64,000 bases of DNA from CAZSDU01 sp963662525 (GCA_963662525.1 OY759717.1:2170001-2234000); one strand, 5' to 3'; shown: positions 16,835-25,116, counted from the stretch's first letter. Made by a program: numbers and translations. Notes: generated from the sequence alone by a model not told the origin.

Positions 16835-17260
16835 TTACGATATTTTTATCTCCTTCTTAATTTCAACTTTTGCCTCATCTTTTTTGGGTAAATTAATTTT
16901 TAGAATGCCATTCTCATAATCAGCCTTGATTTTTTCCATTTCAATGGTTTTCGGCAGGGTGAATGAGCGGCTGAAGGAACCGTAATAAAATTCCTTACGG
17001 GTATAATTCTTCCCTTCTTCTTTCTGGGCATCTTCCACCTCTACGCTGATGGTAAGGATGTTATTTTCAAGATTAATTTTAAAATCATCCTTATTCATAC
17101 CAGGAGCAGCAATCTCAAGCATGAAAGCATCCGGATTTTCAAGAATGTTTGCAGCCGGATCACAGGCTCTTTTTCCAAAAAAATCAGCCATGTCATTGTC
17201 GAAGAAATTGTTTACGATATCTGCCAATGGGTTTCTGTTGTGCCATTTTATAAGTGTCAT
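16835..17260 (-). CDS. Hsp20/alpha-crystallin small heat-shock protein
   Basis: 141 residues. The alpha-crystallin domain covers about residues 35-128. MLEIAAPGMNKDDFKINLEN and the final GILKINLPKK (the A/GxxxNGxLxxxLPK type motif) are typical. Small heat-shock proteins form oligomers that hold unfolding proteins in the cytoplasm without ATP. The C-terminal tail KVEIKKEIKIS has an I-x-I-like element that could dock oligomers. A full AGGAGG ribosome site precedes it, and a terminator follows, so it is its own unit. Confidence 0.92.
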   Translation of the reverse strand: MTLIKWHNRNPLADIVNNFFDNDMADFFGKRACDPAANILENPDAFMLEIAAPGMNKDDFKINLENNILTISVEVEDAQKEEGKNYTRKEFYYGSFSRSFTLPKTIEMEKIKADYENGILKINLPKKDEAKVEIKKEIKIS

Positions 17261-17268
17261 TGTTTGGT

Positions 17269-17274
17269 CCTCCT
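17269..17274 (-). promoter_or_regulatory. Strong Shine-Dalgarno sequence of hsp20
   Basis: AGGAGG on the minus strand, 8 bases before the hsp20 ATG. A perfect anti-16S match is uncommon for this phylum, and I did not see one before the other genes whose leaders I inspected, so this mRNA may be translated unusually well. Confidence 0.7.
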
Positions 17275-17392
17275 ATTTTTAAATTAAACTTTTATTGATG
17301 ATCGCAAAAAGTCAATTTTTATACCACTCGATGAAAAAATAAAAAATAAGACAAAATGGCGAAAATAATTAAGTGGGGCAGACAAAATGACA

Positions 17393-18898
17393 TTATCCGC
17401 AATGTAAATAACTGTTTACCAGCTTCATGATTTCTTTTTCATTGTCTTTAATTGATTCGCGAAGACTCTGATCGTTGAAACTTTTCAGGTACCTGATTAA
17501 TCCGTCAATTATTTTATTCGGGAAAATACCATGTTCTTCGTAAATAGCACGCTGTTTTTCCAGGGATTCGGCGGATTGCCAGCACGAACATGGAAGTTGC
17601 TTTAACTGACTTACGCGGGTCTTGTATTTTTCCTCAAAGATGTTGACATCAACATAAGTTTTCTCTGCGAATTCAAGGGCATGCTTCATTTCGATTCCAT
17701 GACGGGCCGCAACAGTTAACCCGGCAAATAAAAGATAAACATCGGCAGAACCATCAGGACAACGGAACTCTACTGTTTGACGGCTGCCAAAACCTTCCTG
17801 GGTGTCTTTTTCGCCGGGATTGGCATCTGTAATCATGTCGTGTTTGCTCCCCCAACCAAGCGGAACACGTACAAGAACCGAACGATTGCGGTCGCCCCAG
17901 CAGATGTTGGTAGGTGCTTCCTGGTGGGGAACCAGGCGGAAATAGCTTGTAGGGATCATATTCCCAAAGGCAGTCAAGGATTGGGATAGATCAAGATAGC
18001 CGGCAATGGCTTTTTTTGCAATGTCAGATAATTTTCCGTTATCTAGCATTACACTTTTCCCATCCTTGATCAAGCGAGTATGAACATGCAACCCACTTCC
18101 AGCTTTTCCGGTTGTGATTTTTGGGGCAAAAGTAACAGCAACACCATTTTTATAAGCAAGCGAGCGAAGAACCCATTTTGCGATCATCAGCTGATCTGCT
18201 GCATCTTCCAGGCAAACAGGTGTAAACTCAATTTCATTCTGTTCATAAGAAAGTCCCGATTCGGTAAAATTACCAACTTCCGAATGCCCGTATTTGATAT
18301 AACCTCCACATTGAGCAATGGCACGCATAGCTTCAATACGTAATTTTTCCCATTTGCAAAAAGGAGAGGATTCGTGATAACCTCGTTGGTCAACCGCTTC
18401 AAATAAATGGTCCTGCTCACTGATAATATAATACTCCAGTTCCCCCATCACTTCAAACGAATATCCTGTTGTTTGCCTCAGTACCTCATGCGATTTTCTC
18501 AGGATATACTCCGGAGAATTGGCAAATGGTTCCCCATCTTTATCATAATATGAGCATAGGATGTCAAGTGCAGGAATTTCCGAGAAGGGGTTCACAAAAG
18601 CAGTCCTGTACCTCGGAATAACATATAGATCTGAAGAACCTGCTTCGACATAATTCGGAAAAAGACTTGATCCATCAACCCTTTCACCGGCACTAAGAAT
18701 ACTGTCAAGGTGTTGTCGGTCTTTAATGATAAAATTCAATGTCTTCAAACGACTATCAGCAGCAGAATAGCGAAAATTAACCATCTGGATACCTTGAGAT
18801 TCAATAAAGCGAATCAGGTCTGCTTTACTGAAATCGGTTGAGGGTTTATCGAGAAATCGAATGAGTGGATTGGGATTGAGTGACAAGGTTTCGTTCAT
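17393..18898 (-). CDS. Glutamine synthetase family protein (GlnA-like)
   Basis: 501 residues. The ATP/glutamate-binding motif GKAGSGLHVHTRL, QEAPTNICWGDRNRSVLVRVP and QTVEFRCPDGSADVYLLFAGL are glutamine synthetase signatures. FEVMGELEYYI carries the first metal-binding Glu residues. By family it makes glutamine from glutamate, ammonia and ATP in the cytoplasm. The length fits a roughly 500-residue prokaryotic branch rather than the 450- or 730-residue ones. I chose the ATG at 18896-18898 (MNETLSLNPN), because the 82 codons upstream run through the promoter region shared with terC. Confidence 0.85.
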   Translation of the reverse strand: MNETLSLNPNPLIRFLDKPSTDFSKADLIRFIESQGIQMVNFRYSAADSRLKTLNFIIKDRQHLDSILSAGERVDGSSLFPNYVEAGSSDLYVIPRYRTAFVNPFSEIPALDILCSYYDKDGEPFANSPEYILRKSHEVLRQTTGYSFEVMGELEYYIISEQDHLFEAVDQRGYHESSPFCKWEKLRIEAMRAIAQCGGYIKYGHSEVGNFTESGLSYEQNEIEFTPVCLEDAADQLMIAKWVLRSLAYKNGVAVTFAPKITTGKAGSGLHVHTRLIKDGKSVMLDNGKLSDIAKKAIAGYLDLSQSLTAFGNMIPTSYFRLVPHQEAPTNICWGDRNRSVLVRVPLGWGSKHDMITDANPGEKDTQEGFGSRQTVEFRCPDGSADVYLLFAGLTVAARHGIEMKHALEFAEKTYVDVNIFEEKYKTRVSQLKQLPCSCWQSAESLEKQRAIYEEHGIFPNKIIDGLIRYLKSFNDQSLRESIKDNEKEIMKLVNSYLHCG

Positions 18899-18929
18899 AA
18901 CCGTAAAATCTGAAGAATTCAAAAGCACA

Positions 18930-18937
18930 CAAAAATA
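18930..18937 (-). promoter_or_regulatory. Putative -7 box of the glutamine synthetase gene
   Basis: TATTTTTG on the minus strand matches TAnnTTTG and predicts a leader of about 25 bases before the ATG at 18898. No clear -33 element. It lies only 11 bases from the opposing terC box. Confidence 0.45.
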
Positions 18938-18948
18938 AGAAATATTCT

Positions 18949-18956
18949 TAACTTTG
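18949..18956 (+). promoter_or_regulatory. Putative -7 box of terC
   Basis: TAACTTTG matches TAnnTTTG. Transcription would start near 18963, 24 bases before the ATG at 18987. The box covers a TTG at 18954 that would otherwise open the frame, which argues against that longer start. Confidence 0.45.
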
Positions 18957-18986
18957 ATCCATAAACCAAAGGCGGGAAGCTTTGCT

Positions 18987-20051
18987 ATGCAATCAAACCT
19001 GAATGAAATACTTTTCTTTACCGTTTTCATTGTCTTTATATTGACAATGCTTCTCATTGATCTTGGTGTATTCCAGAAGAAGAACCATGCCTTGTCATTC
19101 CGGGAGTCGCTTACCTGGACCCTGATATGGGTCGGAATTTCCATTGCTTTTTATATATTAATCCGTTATCATGGAAACTGGATCCATGGTAGTGATACAC
19201 TGGAAGCCATTCAAAACAGGATTAATACATTTAATCACCCGATTAAAATCGATGGACTGACTGTTCAGCAGGCCATCGATGTGTATAATAAGAACCTCTC
19301 GCTTGAATATCTTACTGGTTACCTCATTGAGTATTCCCTTTCAGTGGATAATGTTTTTGTGATTATCATGATTTTTCTTTCCTTTAAAATTGAACCTAAA
19401 TATTTTAAACGGGTGCTATTCTGGGGAATTCTGGGTGCAATCGTGATGCGCTTCCTTTTTATTTTTGCAGCCAGTGCCCTGATTCAGAGGTTTGCCTGGT
19501 TTTTATATGTATTCGGGGGCTTGCTAGTCATAATCGGGTTTAAAATGGCATTTGAATTCCTGTTTTCGGAAAAAGAGGAGAGGATTGATACCGAGAAGCA
19601 CTTCATTGTCAGACTCGTTGCCCGTTTTTTCAATGTCACCCATGATGAACATGCTGAAACATTTTTTATCCGGAAAAAGAAAAAGCTATATGTCACCCAT
19701 TTGTTCATTGTCCTGTTGATCATTGAATTTACTGATGTTCTTTTTGCCGTTGATTCAGTGCCGGCAGTATTCTCCGTGACGCAGGATCCGTACATCGTAT
19801 TCTTCTCCAATATTTTTGCGATCCTTGGGCTGAGATCGCTCTTTTTTCTGATCATGGACATTGTAAATCGTTTCCACTATCTTAAAATGGGATTGGCAGT
19901 ACTGCTTACTTTTGTCGGAGCCAAAATGCTGCTTCACGATATATTTAAAATATCAACAAATCATTCGCTTATTGTTATCGCTTCCATTCTTGTCATAAGT
20001 GTATTGGCCTCTAATCTTCGGAATGTTATCCTAAAAAGCAGAATAAAATAG
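18987..20051 (+). CDS. TerC-family integral membrane protein
   Basis: 354 residues with about nine membrane segments and the TerC signatures EYSLSVDNVFVIIMIF and LIIEFTDVLFAVDSVPAV, whose acidic residues within the membrane are thought to bind metal ions. The larger family includes Alx/TerC proteins linked to manganese export and tellurite resistance. I used the ATG at 18987 rather than a TTG at 18954 that lies in the promoter box. The stop is 1 base before the cheR-like start, so the two are probably one transcript. Confidence 0.88.
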   Translation: MQSNLNEILFFTVFIVFILTMLLIDLGVFQKKNHALSFRESLTWTLIWVGISIAFYILIRYHGNWIHGSDTLEAIQNRINTFNHPIKIDGLTVQQAIDVYNKNLSLEYLTGYLIEYSLSVDNVFVIIMIFLSFKIEPKYFKRVLFWGILGAIVMRFLFIFAASALIQRFAWFLYVFGGLLVIIGFKMAFEFLFSEKEERIDTEKHFIVRLVARFFNVTHDEHAETFFIRKKKKLYVTHLFIVLLIIEFTDVLFAVDSVPAVFSVTQDPYIVFFSNIFAILGLRSLFFLIMDIVNRFHYLKMGLAVLLTFVGAKMLLHDIFKISTNHSLIVIASILVISVLASNLRNVILKSRIK

Positions 20052-20052
20052 G

Positions 20053-20931
20053 ATGAAAAAAAAACAAGACGAACTGCTCGAAAATCAGGATATTGAAATC
20101 CGGCTTGTCGAGGAGGCCATTTATGAAAAGTACGGATATGATTTTCGGAATTATTCCCAGGCACATATTAAACGAAGAATTCTTAACCGGTTTTCGGTTT
20201 CAGGTCTGAAGACTATTGCTGAAATGATTCATGAAATCATATACAATCAGAAATTTGTTGATCTTTTATTGATGGATCTTTCTATCACAGTCACCGAAAT
20301 GTTCAGGGATCCATTATTCTATCAGGCCCTTCGCGAAGAAGTGATCCCAATTCTCCGATCCTGCCCTTTTATCAAGATATGGCATGCTGGTTGTTCCAGC
20401 GGAGAAGAAGTGTATTCCATGGCTATCATCCTTAAAGAAGAAGGCCTTTATAATAAAACACAGATATACGCCACCGATTTTAATCCCTTTATCATCCGAC
20501 AGGCTAAAGAAGGTCTTTATCCGGTAAACAGAATGAAGGAATTTACGCTGAACTATCAGAAATCCGGTGGCAAGGGATCTTTTTCGGATTATTATACAGC
20601 CAGCCACGAAACAGCAAAACTACTTGACGTTCTGAAGAAAAATATTGTTTTCGCCACTCACAACCTTGTGACCGACAGTGTTTTTGCAGAGGTAAACCTG
20701 GTTATATGCCGTAACGTGCTTATTTATTTCGACCGGGGATTACAGGAGAAAGTCATCCAATTGTTCATCGATAGTCTGCCGGGAGGTGGAATTCTTTGCC
20801 TGGGTTCAAAAGAAAGTCTTCAGTTTTCTACCCATTACCAGGAATTCAATCCACTGATCGGGAAAGAAAAAATTTATATCAGGAAACATCCTGTATTATC
20901 TCTAAATCATGACAGTTCACAACAAATATAA
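20053..20931 (+). CDS. CheR-type protein-glutamate methyltransferase
   Basis: 292 residues. The N-terminal helical CheR domain (DFRNYSQAHIKRRI) is followed by a SAM-binding fold with IWHAGCSSGEEVYSMA, YATDFN and VICRNVLIYFD. By family it methylates glutamates, classically on chemoreceptors. It begins 1 base after terC and overlaps the cheB-like gene by 23 bases. No chemoreceptor or CheA gene is in the window, so this looks like the stand-alone CheR/CheB pair of Bacteroidota signalling proteins rather than a flagellar system. Confidence 0.87.
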   Translation: MKKKQDELLENQDIEIRLVEEAIYEKYGYDFRNYSQAHIKRRILNRFSVSGLKTIAEMIHEIIYNQKFVDLLLMDLSITVTEMFRDPLFYQALREEVIPILRSCPFIKIWHAGCSSGEEVYSMAIILKEEGLYNKTQIYATDFNPFIIRQAKEGLYPVNRMKEFTLNYQKSGGKGSFSDYYTASHETAKLLDVLKKNIVFATHNLVTDSVFAEVNLVICRNVLIYFDRGLQEKVIQLFIDSLPGGGILCLGSKESLQFSTHYQEFNPLIGKEKIYIRKHPVLSLNHDSSQQI

Positions 20932-21484
20932 GGCTGTCGTCATTGGATCTTCGGCAGGGGGGCTAAATGCACTGAAAGACCTTTTTAGGTATCTTGATGA
21001 AAAATTTCAGATTCCGGTGATCATCGTTCAGCATATTAGTCCGGATGCTGATAACTACCTGATCCACATTTTGAATGATATGAAAAAGCTACAGGTTAAA
21101 GAAGCGGATGAAAAGGAAAAGCCGGAAAGGGGAAATGCCTATATCGCTCCTCCGAATTATCATCTTTTACTTGAACCCGATCAGACCTTTTCACTGACTA
21201 TTGATGAAAGGGTTAATTATGCGCGTCCTTCCATCGATGTGCTTTTTGAAACGGCTGCAGAAGCATACAGGGACAAATTGATAGGAATCATCCTAACCGG
21301 AGCAAATAATGACGGTAGCAAGGGTTTGAAAAGGATCAATGAACTAGGCGGTTTATCAATTGTCCAGGATCCTGAAACTGCCGAGGTTGACTCTATGCCC
21401 CGTGCAGCCATACTTGCACATAAAGTCGACAAAGTGCTGCCCGTCAAAGAAATAGCCTCATTTCTTAATTCTATTTGTGAGTAA
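20909..21484 (+). CDS. CheB-type methylesterase domain protein without receiver domain
   Basis: 191 residues, which is the catalytic domain alone. The catalytic Ser15 lies in VIGSSAGGLN, His42 in IVQHISPDAD and Asp135 in LTGANNDGSKG, matching the Ser-His-Asp triad of CheB. There is no N-terminal response-regulator domain, so phosphorylation cannot control it in the usual way. It overlaps the cheR-like gene by 23 bases, so both are surely made together. It would remove methyl groups added by that partner; the target is not visible here. Confidence 0.87.
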   Translation: MTVHNKYKAVVIGSSAGGLNALKDLFRYLDEKFQIPVIIVQHISPDADNYLIHILNDMKKLQVKEADEKEKPERGNAYIAPPNYHLLLEPDQTFSLTIDERVNYARPSIDVLFETAAEAYRDKLIGIILTGANNDGSKGLKRINELGGLSIVQDPETAEVDSMPRAAILAHKVDKVLPVKEIASFLNSICE

Positions 21485-21502
21485 AAAACTTGTCGGGAAA
21501 AA

Positions 21503-22594
21503 TCACCCTTTCCCAAAGTATCTCTCAAGTAAAGTTTGGGCAGCCAGGTAAGGATTCACTCTGCCTTTGGTAATGTCTTTCTCAATAGAGGAAAGATCGG
21601 CGGCAATGTCTTTGCGGGAAAAAAAATGATGTTTCAGTCCTTCCTCGATGGTCTCCATCAGAATTTGTTTATTCTGTTCCATTCTTCGTTTGAGAAAGAA
21701 ACCACTTTCACTCATGAGCCTGAAATGATCCTGAATGATTTTCCAGCTATTCTCTATGCCAGTTTTTGTTTTCGATGAACATATATCGGCCACAGGAGTC
21801 CATCCGGATTCAGAGGGAGGATAAAGATGGATGGCATTTGCATATTCAACCCGGGCAGTCTTGGCCTTGATCAAGTTGTCTCCATCTGCTTTGTTGATAA
21901 TAATGGCATCCGCCATTTCAATGATCCCCCTTTTCATGCCTTGTAACTCATCCCCGGCTCCTGCAAGCATAAGCAATAAAAAGAAATCAACCATGGCGTG
22001 GACCGAAGTTTCGGATTGTCCCACCCCGACAGTTTCAATAAAAATCACATCAAAACCGGCAGCTTCACATAGAATAATAGTTTCCCGGGTTTTGCGGGCA
22101 ACACCTCCCAGCGAACCGGCAGAAGGTGATGGACGGATGAAGGCATTCGGATCAACGGCCAACTCTTCCATCCGGGTTTTATCTCCAAGAATGCTACCTT
22201 TGGAGCGGGTACTGCTGGGGTCTATAGCTAAAACAGCCAGTTTATGTCCCTGAGCTGTAAGATAAGTACCGAGAGCCTCAATAAATGTACTCTTCCCGAC
22301 TCCCGGAACACCAGTAATGCCAATTCGAATGGTGTTTGCTGACTGATTTTTCAGGCATTCGGCAATGATTTCCTGGGCTTTTTCCTTGTCCTTGTGAAGA
22401 GAACTTTCTACCAGCGTAATGGCCTGACTTAAAATTGTCCGGTTTCCAGCTATGATCCCATTGACATAATCATCAATCGACAGGTTTCGGAGCCGTTTTG
22501 ACTTTAACTTGCCAAACAGTTCGGGATTAATCTGTGCTGGTTGTTCAATCCCATTCATGACGTTCAATGCTGATTTTATCGGTTCATTAGTCAT
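21503..22594 (-). CDS. meaB: Methylmalonyl-CoA mutase-associated GTPase MeaB
   Basis: 363 residues of the MeaB/ArgK G3E GTPase family. The P-loop is GVPGVGKS at 95-102; DPSSTRSKGSILGDKTRM, ETVGVGQSE and INKADGDN are the switch and base-recognition motifs. MeaB guards and loads cobalamin onto methylmalonyl-CoA mutase. The mutase genes are not in the window. With metH further on, this points to a cell that depends on B12. The start codon lies inside a 7-bp repeat array. Confidence 0.92.
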   Translation of the reverse strand: MTNEPIKSALNVMNGIEQPAQINPELFGKLKSKRLRNLSIDDYVNGIIAGNRTILSQAITLVESSLHKDKEKAQEIIAECLKNQSANTIRIGITGVPGVGKSTFIEALGTYLTAQGHKLAVLAIDPSSTRSKGSILGDKTRMEELAVDPNAFIRPSPSAGSLGGVARKTRETIILCEAAGFDVIFIETVGVGQSETSVHAMVDFFLLLMLAGAGDELQGMKRGIIEMADAIIINKADGDNLIKAKTARVEYANAIHLYPPSESGWTPVADICSSKTKTGIENSWKIIQDHFRLMSESGFFLKRRMEQNKQILMETIEEGLKHHFFSRKDIAADLSSIEKDITKGRVNPYLAAQTLLERYFGKG

Positions 22595-22616
22595 TAGTCA
22601 ATTGCCATTTGACATT
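22582..22616. repeat. Five 7-bp degenerate tandem units over the meaB start
   Basis: On the minus strand: AATGTCA, AATGGCA, ATTGACT, AATGACT and AATGAAC. The last two include the meaB start codon and first codons, so the array is both leader and coding sequence. Confidence 0.55.
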
Positions 22617-22669
22617 CAAAGATATCAAATTATTTCTGCTATTTGACAAGCGTTTTCCCGAATTATTTT

Positions 22670-22677
22670 TATCTTTG
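22670..22677 (+). promoter_or_regulatory. Putative -7 box of tRNA-Lys
   Basis: TATCTTTG matches TAnnTTTG and lies 11 bases before the tRNA. A TTTG at 22642-22645 is 24 bases upstream, slightly further than the usual 19-21. Confidence 0.5.
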
Positions 22678-22688
22678 CAGCCCCAAAA

Positions 22689-22761
22689 CTCTCCGTAGCT
22701 CAGTTGGTAGAGCAATTGACTCTTAATCAATGGGTCCCAGGTTCGAGTCCTGGCGGGGAGA
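22689..22761 (+). tRNA. tRNA-Lys (anticodon CTT)
   Basis: 73 bases that fold as a cloverleaf. The acceptor stem pairs CTCTCCG with CGGGGAG (one G-T pair). The D arm is GCTCAGTTGGTAGAGC. The anticodon loop CTCTTAA gives anticodon CTT for AAG codons. The T arm CCAGG-TTCGAGT-CCTGG is perfect. The discriminator is A, and CCA is not encoded. A strong terminator follows 12 bases later. Confidence 0.95.
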
Positions 22762-22773
22762 CAGGAATGACAA

Positions 22774-22807
22774 GGGTTTCAGAACTTAAAAACTGAGACC
22801 CTTTTTT
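22774..22807 (+). terminator. Rho-independent terminator after tRNA-Lys
   Basis: A 9-bp stem with one G-U pair (GGGTTTCAG / CTGAGACCC), a 10-base loop and six T. It ends the tRNA-Lys transcript. Confidence 0.85.
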
Positions 22808-22886
22808 ATTCGCAAATAATTTGCATAATATGAGTAGATCGGATCTGACGAACTGCACTGCCTTTGTTGCCTTATTCCGATTAAAA

Positions 22887-23009
22887 TTAGGGCCCGACTT
22901 TCCCGCTGTTCATCACCTCAGTGATGTCAGGGTTGAGCATGTAAAGAAGGAATATAGCAGCTAAAATCGCCCCCGCAATTGCCAGGATAAGTTTGACTCT
23001 CTTGCTCAT
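22887..23009 (-). CDS. 40-residue single-pass membrane protein, function unknown
   Basis: A short frame from ATG (23007-23009) to TAA (22887-22889). The translation has a basic start (MSKRVKLIL), one hydrophobic helix of about 18 residues and a polar, partly acidic tail (NPDITEVMNSGKVGP). The helix-plus-tail pattern and the clean fit to an otherwise empty gap make it a believable small membrane protein. I recall similar 35-45-residue proteins in Bacteroidota but cannot name a family. No obvious ribosome site. Confidence 0.5.
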   Translation of the reverse strand: MSKRVKLILAIAGAILAAIFLLYMLNPDITEVMNSGKVGP

Positions 23010-23120
23010 TGTCTTTTTTTGGTAAAGATAAGGGAAACTTCATCTTTTTTATTATGATAATAAAAATATTCCTATTGTTTTACCTGAATATTTTGTATCT
23101 TGCCAATTAACTTAAGAAAG

Positions 23121-23327
23121 ATGAAATACGATAAATTTGATAGCAGGCGAAAATCAACGAATCCACAGGATGTTCTTTCTCAGGCGAAGCAACAAATTGG
23201 CTCAACAAAGGATAAATTCCCTATCTTTCTTGATGGTGGGAAAACCATCATTTTTATCTCTGATAAAAAGAAGGAACAGGAAACAATAGAAAGATATAGA
23301 AGAAGAGGAAACCTTGGAAAAATATAA
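23121..23327 (+). CDS. 68-residue basic hypothetical protein
   Basis: Starts at the ATG at 23121 (a TTG at 23100 is also in frame). The product is strongly charged, with no signal peptide or membrane helix. It has a compact middle (KFPIFLDGGKTIIFISDKK) likely to form beta strands, and an arginine-rich end (ERYRRRGNLGKI). I do not recognise it. It is convergent with the nitronate-monooxygenase-like gene, 13 bases away. The charge pattern would suit an RNA- or DNA-binding protein, but that is a guess. Confidence 0.55.
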   Translation: MKYDKFDSRRKSTNPQDVLSQAKQQIGSTKDKFPIFLDGGKTIIFISDKKKEQETIERYRRRGNLGKI

Positions 23328-23340
23328 ATTAAATTAACGC

Positions 23341-25116
23341 TTAAACGGCTCTCAACTTTTTCTCCATTTTACCAAGTTCCTTTAGCAGTTCTGTTTTTTT
23401 ATCAGCATATTTCCCTTTGAGTTCCGAAAACAGTCCTTGATAATAAGCAATACCATCCGAGAGACTGTGTTTGAATCCATCAATGAAATCATCTTGCTTC
23501 TGACCAGGAGCAGCACGGTATTCTTTCACTTTTGAACTCAGATAATTAATATAGAGTAATAATTCTTTCATGAACAGATTAGGCCTGTCGGTTCTTTTGA
23601 TAATATTCGTCCGCCCATAAATATGATCGACCATCTTTTTCAGACTGACTGCCTCGGAAAAATATGCCAGGTTCGGACCCGGACAAACAGTTACTCCGCT
23701 ACCTTCGAATTGTACATTCATATGATTCACCTGGAGGACAGAAGTGCCAAGACCATTGCAAATGCATGCTTTGGCCACGATATCATCGAACTCATGCTGA
23801 TACTCCTGGACATCAAGGTGCTTTTCGGAAAGTTCTTGTATTTTAAGTTTCTGATATTGCCGGGAAGCTGTACACATAGGCTTTTCTGAAAATTCCGTAT
23901 TGAAGGTTGCATACTTTTTATTGCAACTTGTTCCGGGAGTTCCTTTTTTAATAAATACTTCTTTCTCAATATCCTTGGAATTGCCCCTTACACTGTTAAA
24001 GGGAATGCCTAAAGGAGAAATATTGCTGAGGTAAAGATCTTCTTCTTTTGCATCACAAAGCAGATGCAAGGTTTGCTCATCCACGTTGGTTACCTCCGGT
24101 ACCAAGAGGAATGGGGTGCCCCAGCCAACGGAATCAAGCAGGTAATAATCCATCAGGAATTGATGTTCATCTGCAGTGCCAATTCCACCCTGAGCCGTAA
24201 CTTTTAACTCGGGAGGAGAATCCGGACAGGTTCTTCCTTTATCACGGAGTGCCTTAAAATAAATTTCAGAGATCGTTCTTTTCAATTCTTCCCGGTGCAG
24301 TTTAAATTCATTCAATACTGGCCCTAAGAGTGACCCATTGGCAACAAATGAATGGCCTCCGCAATTCAGACCTGATTCAACCCTGTATTCTGAAACCCAA
24401 AGCCCTTTCTTTGCTAAAAATTTTCCCTGTATCAAAGCAGAACGATAATCACTGACCTTTATAATGATCTTTTTCCTGATAGTCCCTGAAGCATCAGGGA
24501 AAAAGTCATCAAACTTTTCCAGGTAACCGTATAGCCTTGGGCTCAAACCAGCAGAGAGGACCAGAGAGGAGGAAAGTTTACTGTTTGCATAACCCCTTAA
24601 TGCAGCATGTGCATCATTGAACTCAATAGGAAGTTTGATGTTTTCCCGAAAATTTTCTTTGTCCAGTTTTGTCATTATATTTACATCAATGTTCCCTGGA
24701 GTAAGGTTTTCCTGTATCCATTCACGGACTTCCCTGAAATTCTTTTTCCTGATCCGGTTAAATCTATCCTTAATTCCCGAACTGTCGGGAAGCATATCCA
24801 TGTATTTCTGAATTTCTCCTCCTTTTTGCTGAACGGAATTCTTTAAAGATTCAAATTTAATTTTTACTAGATTGTCAACGAGGTCGAGATATGCTGTGAT
24901 CCGTTGAGCCCTGAAATCTTCAATTTTATCACTGATGCCTTGAAACGGGATTTCAAATTTTTTGCTGTAAAACTCCCTCATTTTTTCCATCAGCAGATCA
25001 TCTACCAGAGAGATGACCGAAGAAATGCCGAGATGAGCAACTTTTACCGGTGTGTCGATGGAGTAACCCAAGCCAAGTACCGGTATATGAAAAGTATGTC
25101 CCAGATGTTGATTCAT
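23341..25116 (-). CDS. Divergent nitronate-monooxygenase/PfaD-like TIM-barrel protein, function unknown
   Basis: 591 residues. Several segments line up, in order, with FMN-binding nitronate monooxygenases and PfaD-like reductases: an opening HIPVLGLGYS; VESGLNCGGHSF at 246-257 (compare the usual AGGH); TAQGGIGTADEH at 307-318; GWGTPFLLVPE at 331-341; and CICNGLGTS at 451-459. An insertion of about 150 mostly helical residues (about 45-195) separates the first strand from the rest, and a charged helix closes the protein. Cysteines 398, 415, 451, 453 and 478 cluster in the C-terminal half, and a metal or iron-sulfur site is possible. No signal peptide. It stands alone, with its own promoter box at 25213. 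Assignment to the fold is inference from motifs. Confidence 0.5.
   Translation of the reverse strand: MNQHLGHTFHIPVLGLGYSIDTPVKVAHLGISSVISLVDDLLMEKMREFYSKKFEIPFQGISDKIEDFRAQRITAYLDLVDNLVKIKFESLKNSVQQKGGEIQKYMDMLPDSSGIKDRFNRIRKKNFREVREWIQENLTPGNIDVNIMTKLDKENFRENIKLPIEFNDAHAALRGYANSKLSSSLVLSAGLSPRLYGYLEKFDDFFPDASGTIRKKIIIKVSDYRSALIQGKFLAKKGLWVSEYRVESGLNCGGHSFVANGSLLGPVLNEFKLHREELKRTISEIYFKALRDKGRTCPDSPPELKVTAQGGIGTADEHQFLMDYYLLDSVGWGTPFLLVPEVTNVDEQTLHLLCDAKEEDLYLSNISPLGIPFNSVRGNSKDIEKEVFIKKGTPGTSCNKKYATFNTEFSEKPMCTASRQYQKLKIQELSEKHLDVQEYQHEFDDIVAKACICNGLGTSVLQVNHMNVQFEGSGVTVCPGPNLAYFSEAVSLKKMVDHIYGRTNIIKRTDRPNLFMKELLLYINYLSSKVKEYRAAPGQKQDDFIDGFKHSLSDGIAYYQGLFSELKGKYADKKTELLKELGKMEKKLRAV

Noticed and set aside
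18899..19144. 82-codon extension of the glutamine synthetase frame
   Set aside because: It would run through both divergent promoter boxes and into terC; the sequence has no glutamine synthetase features.
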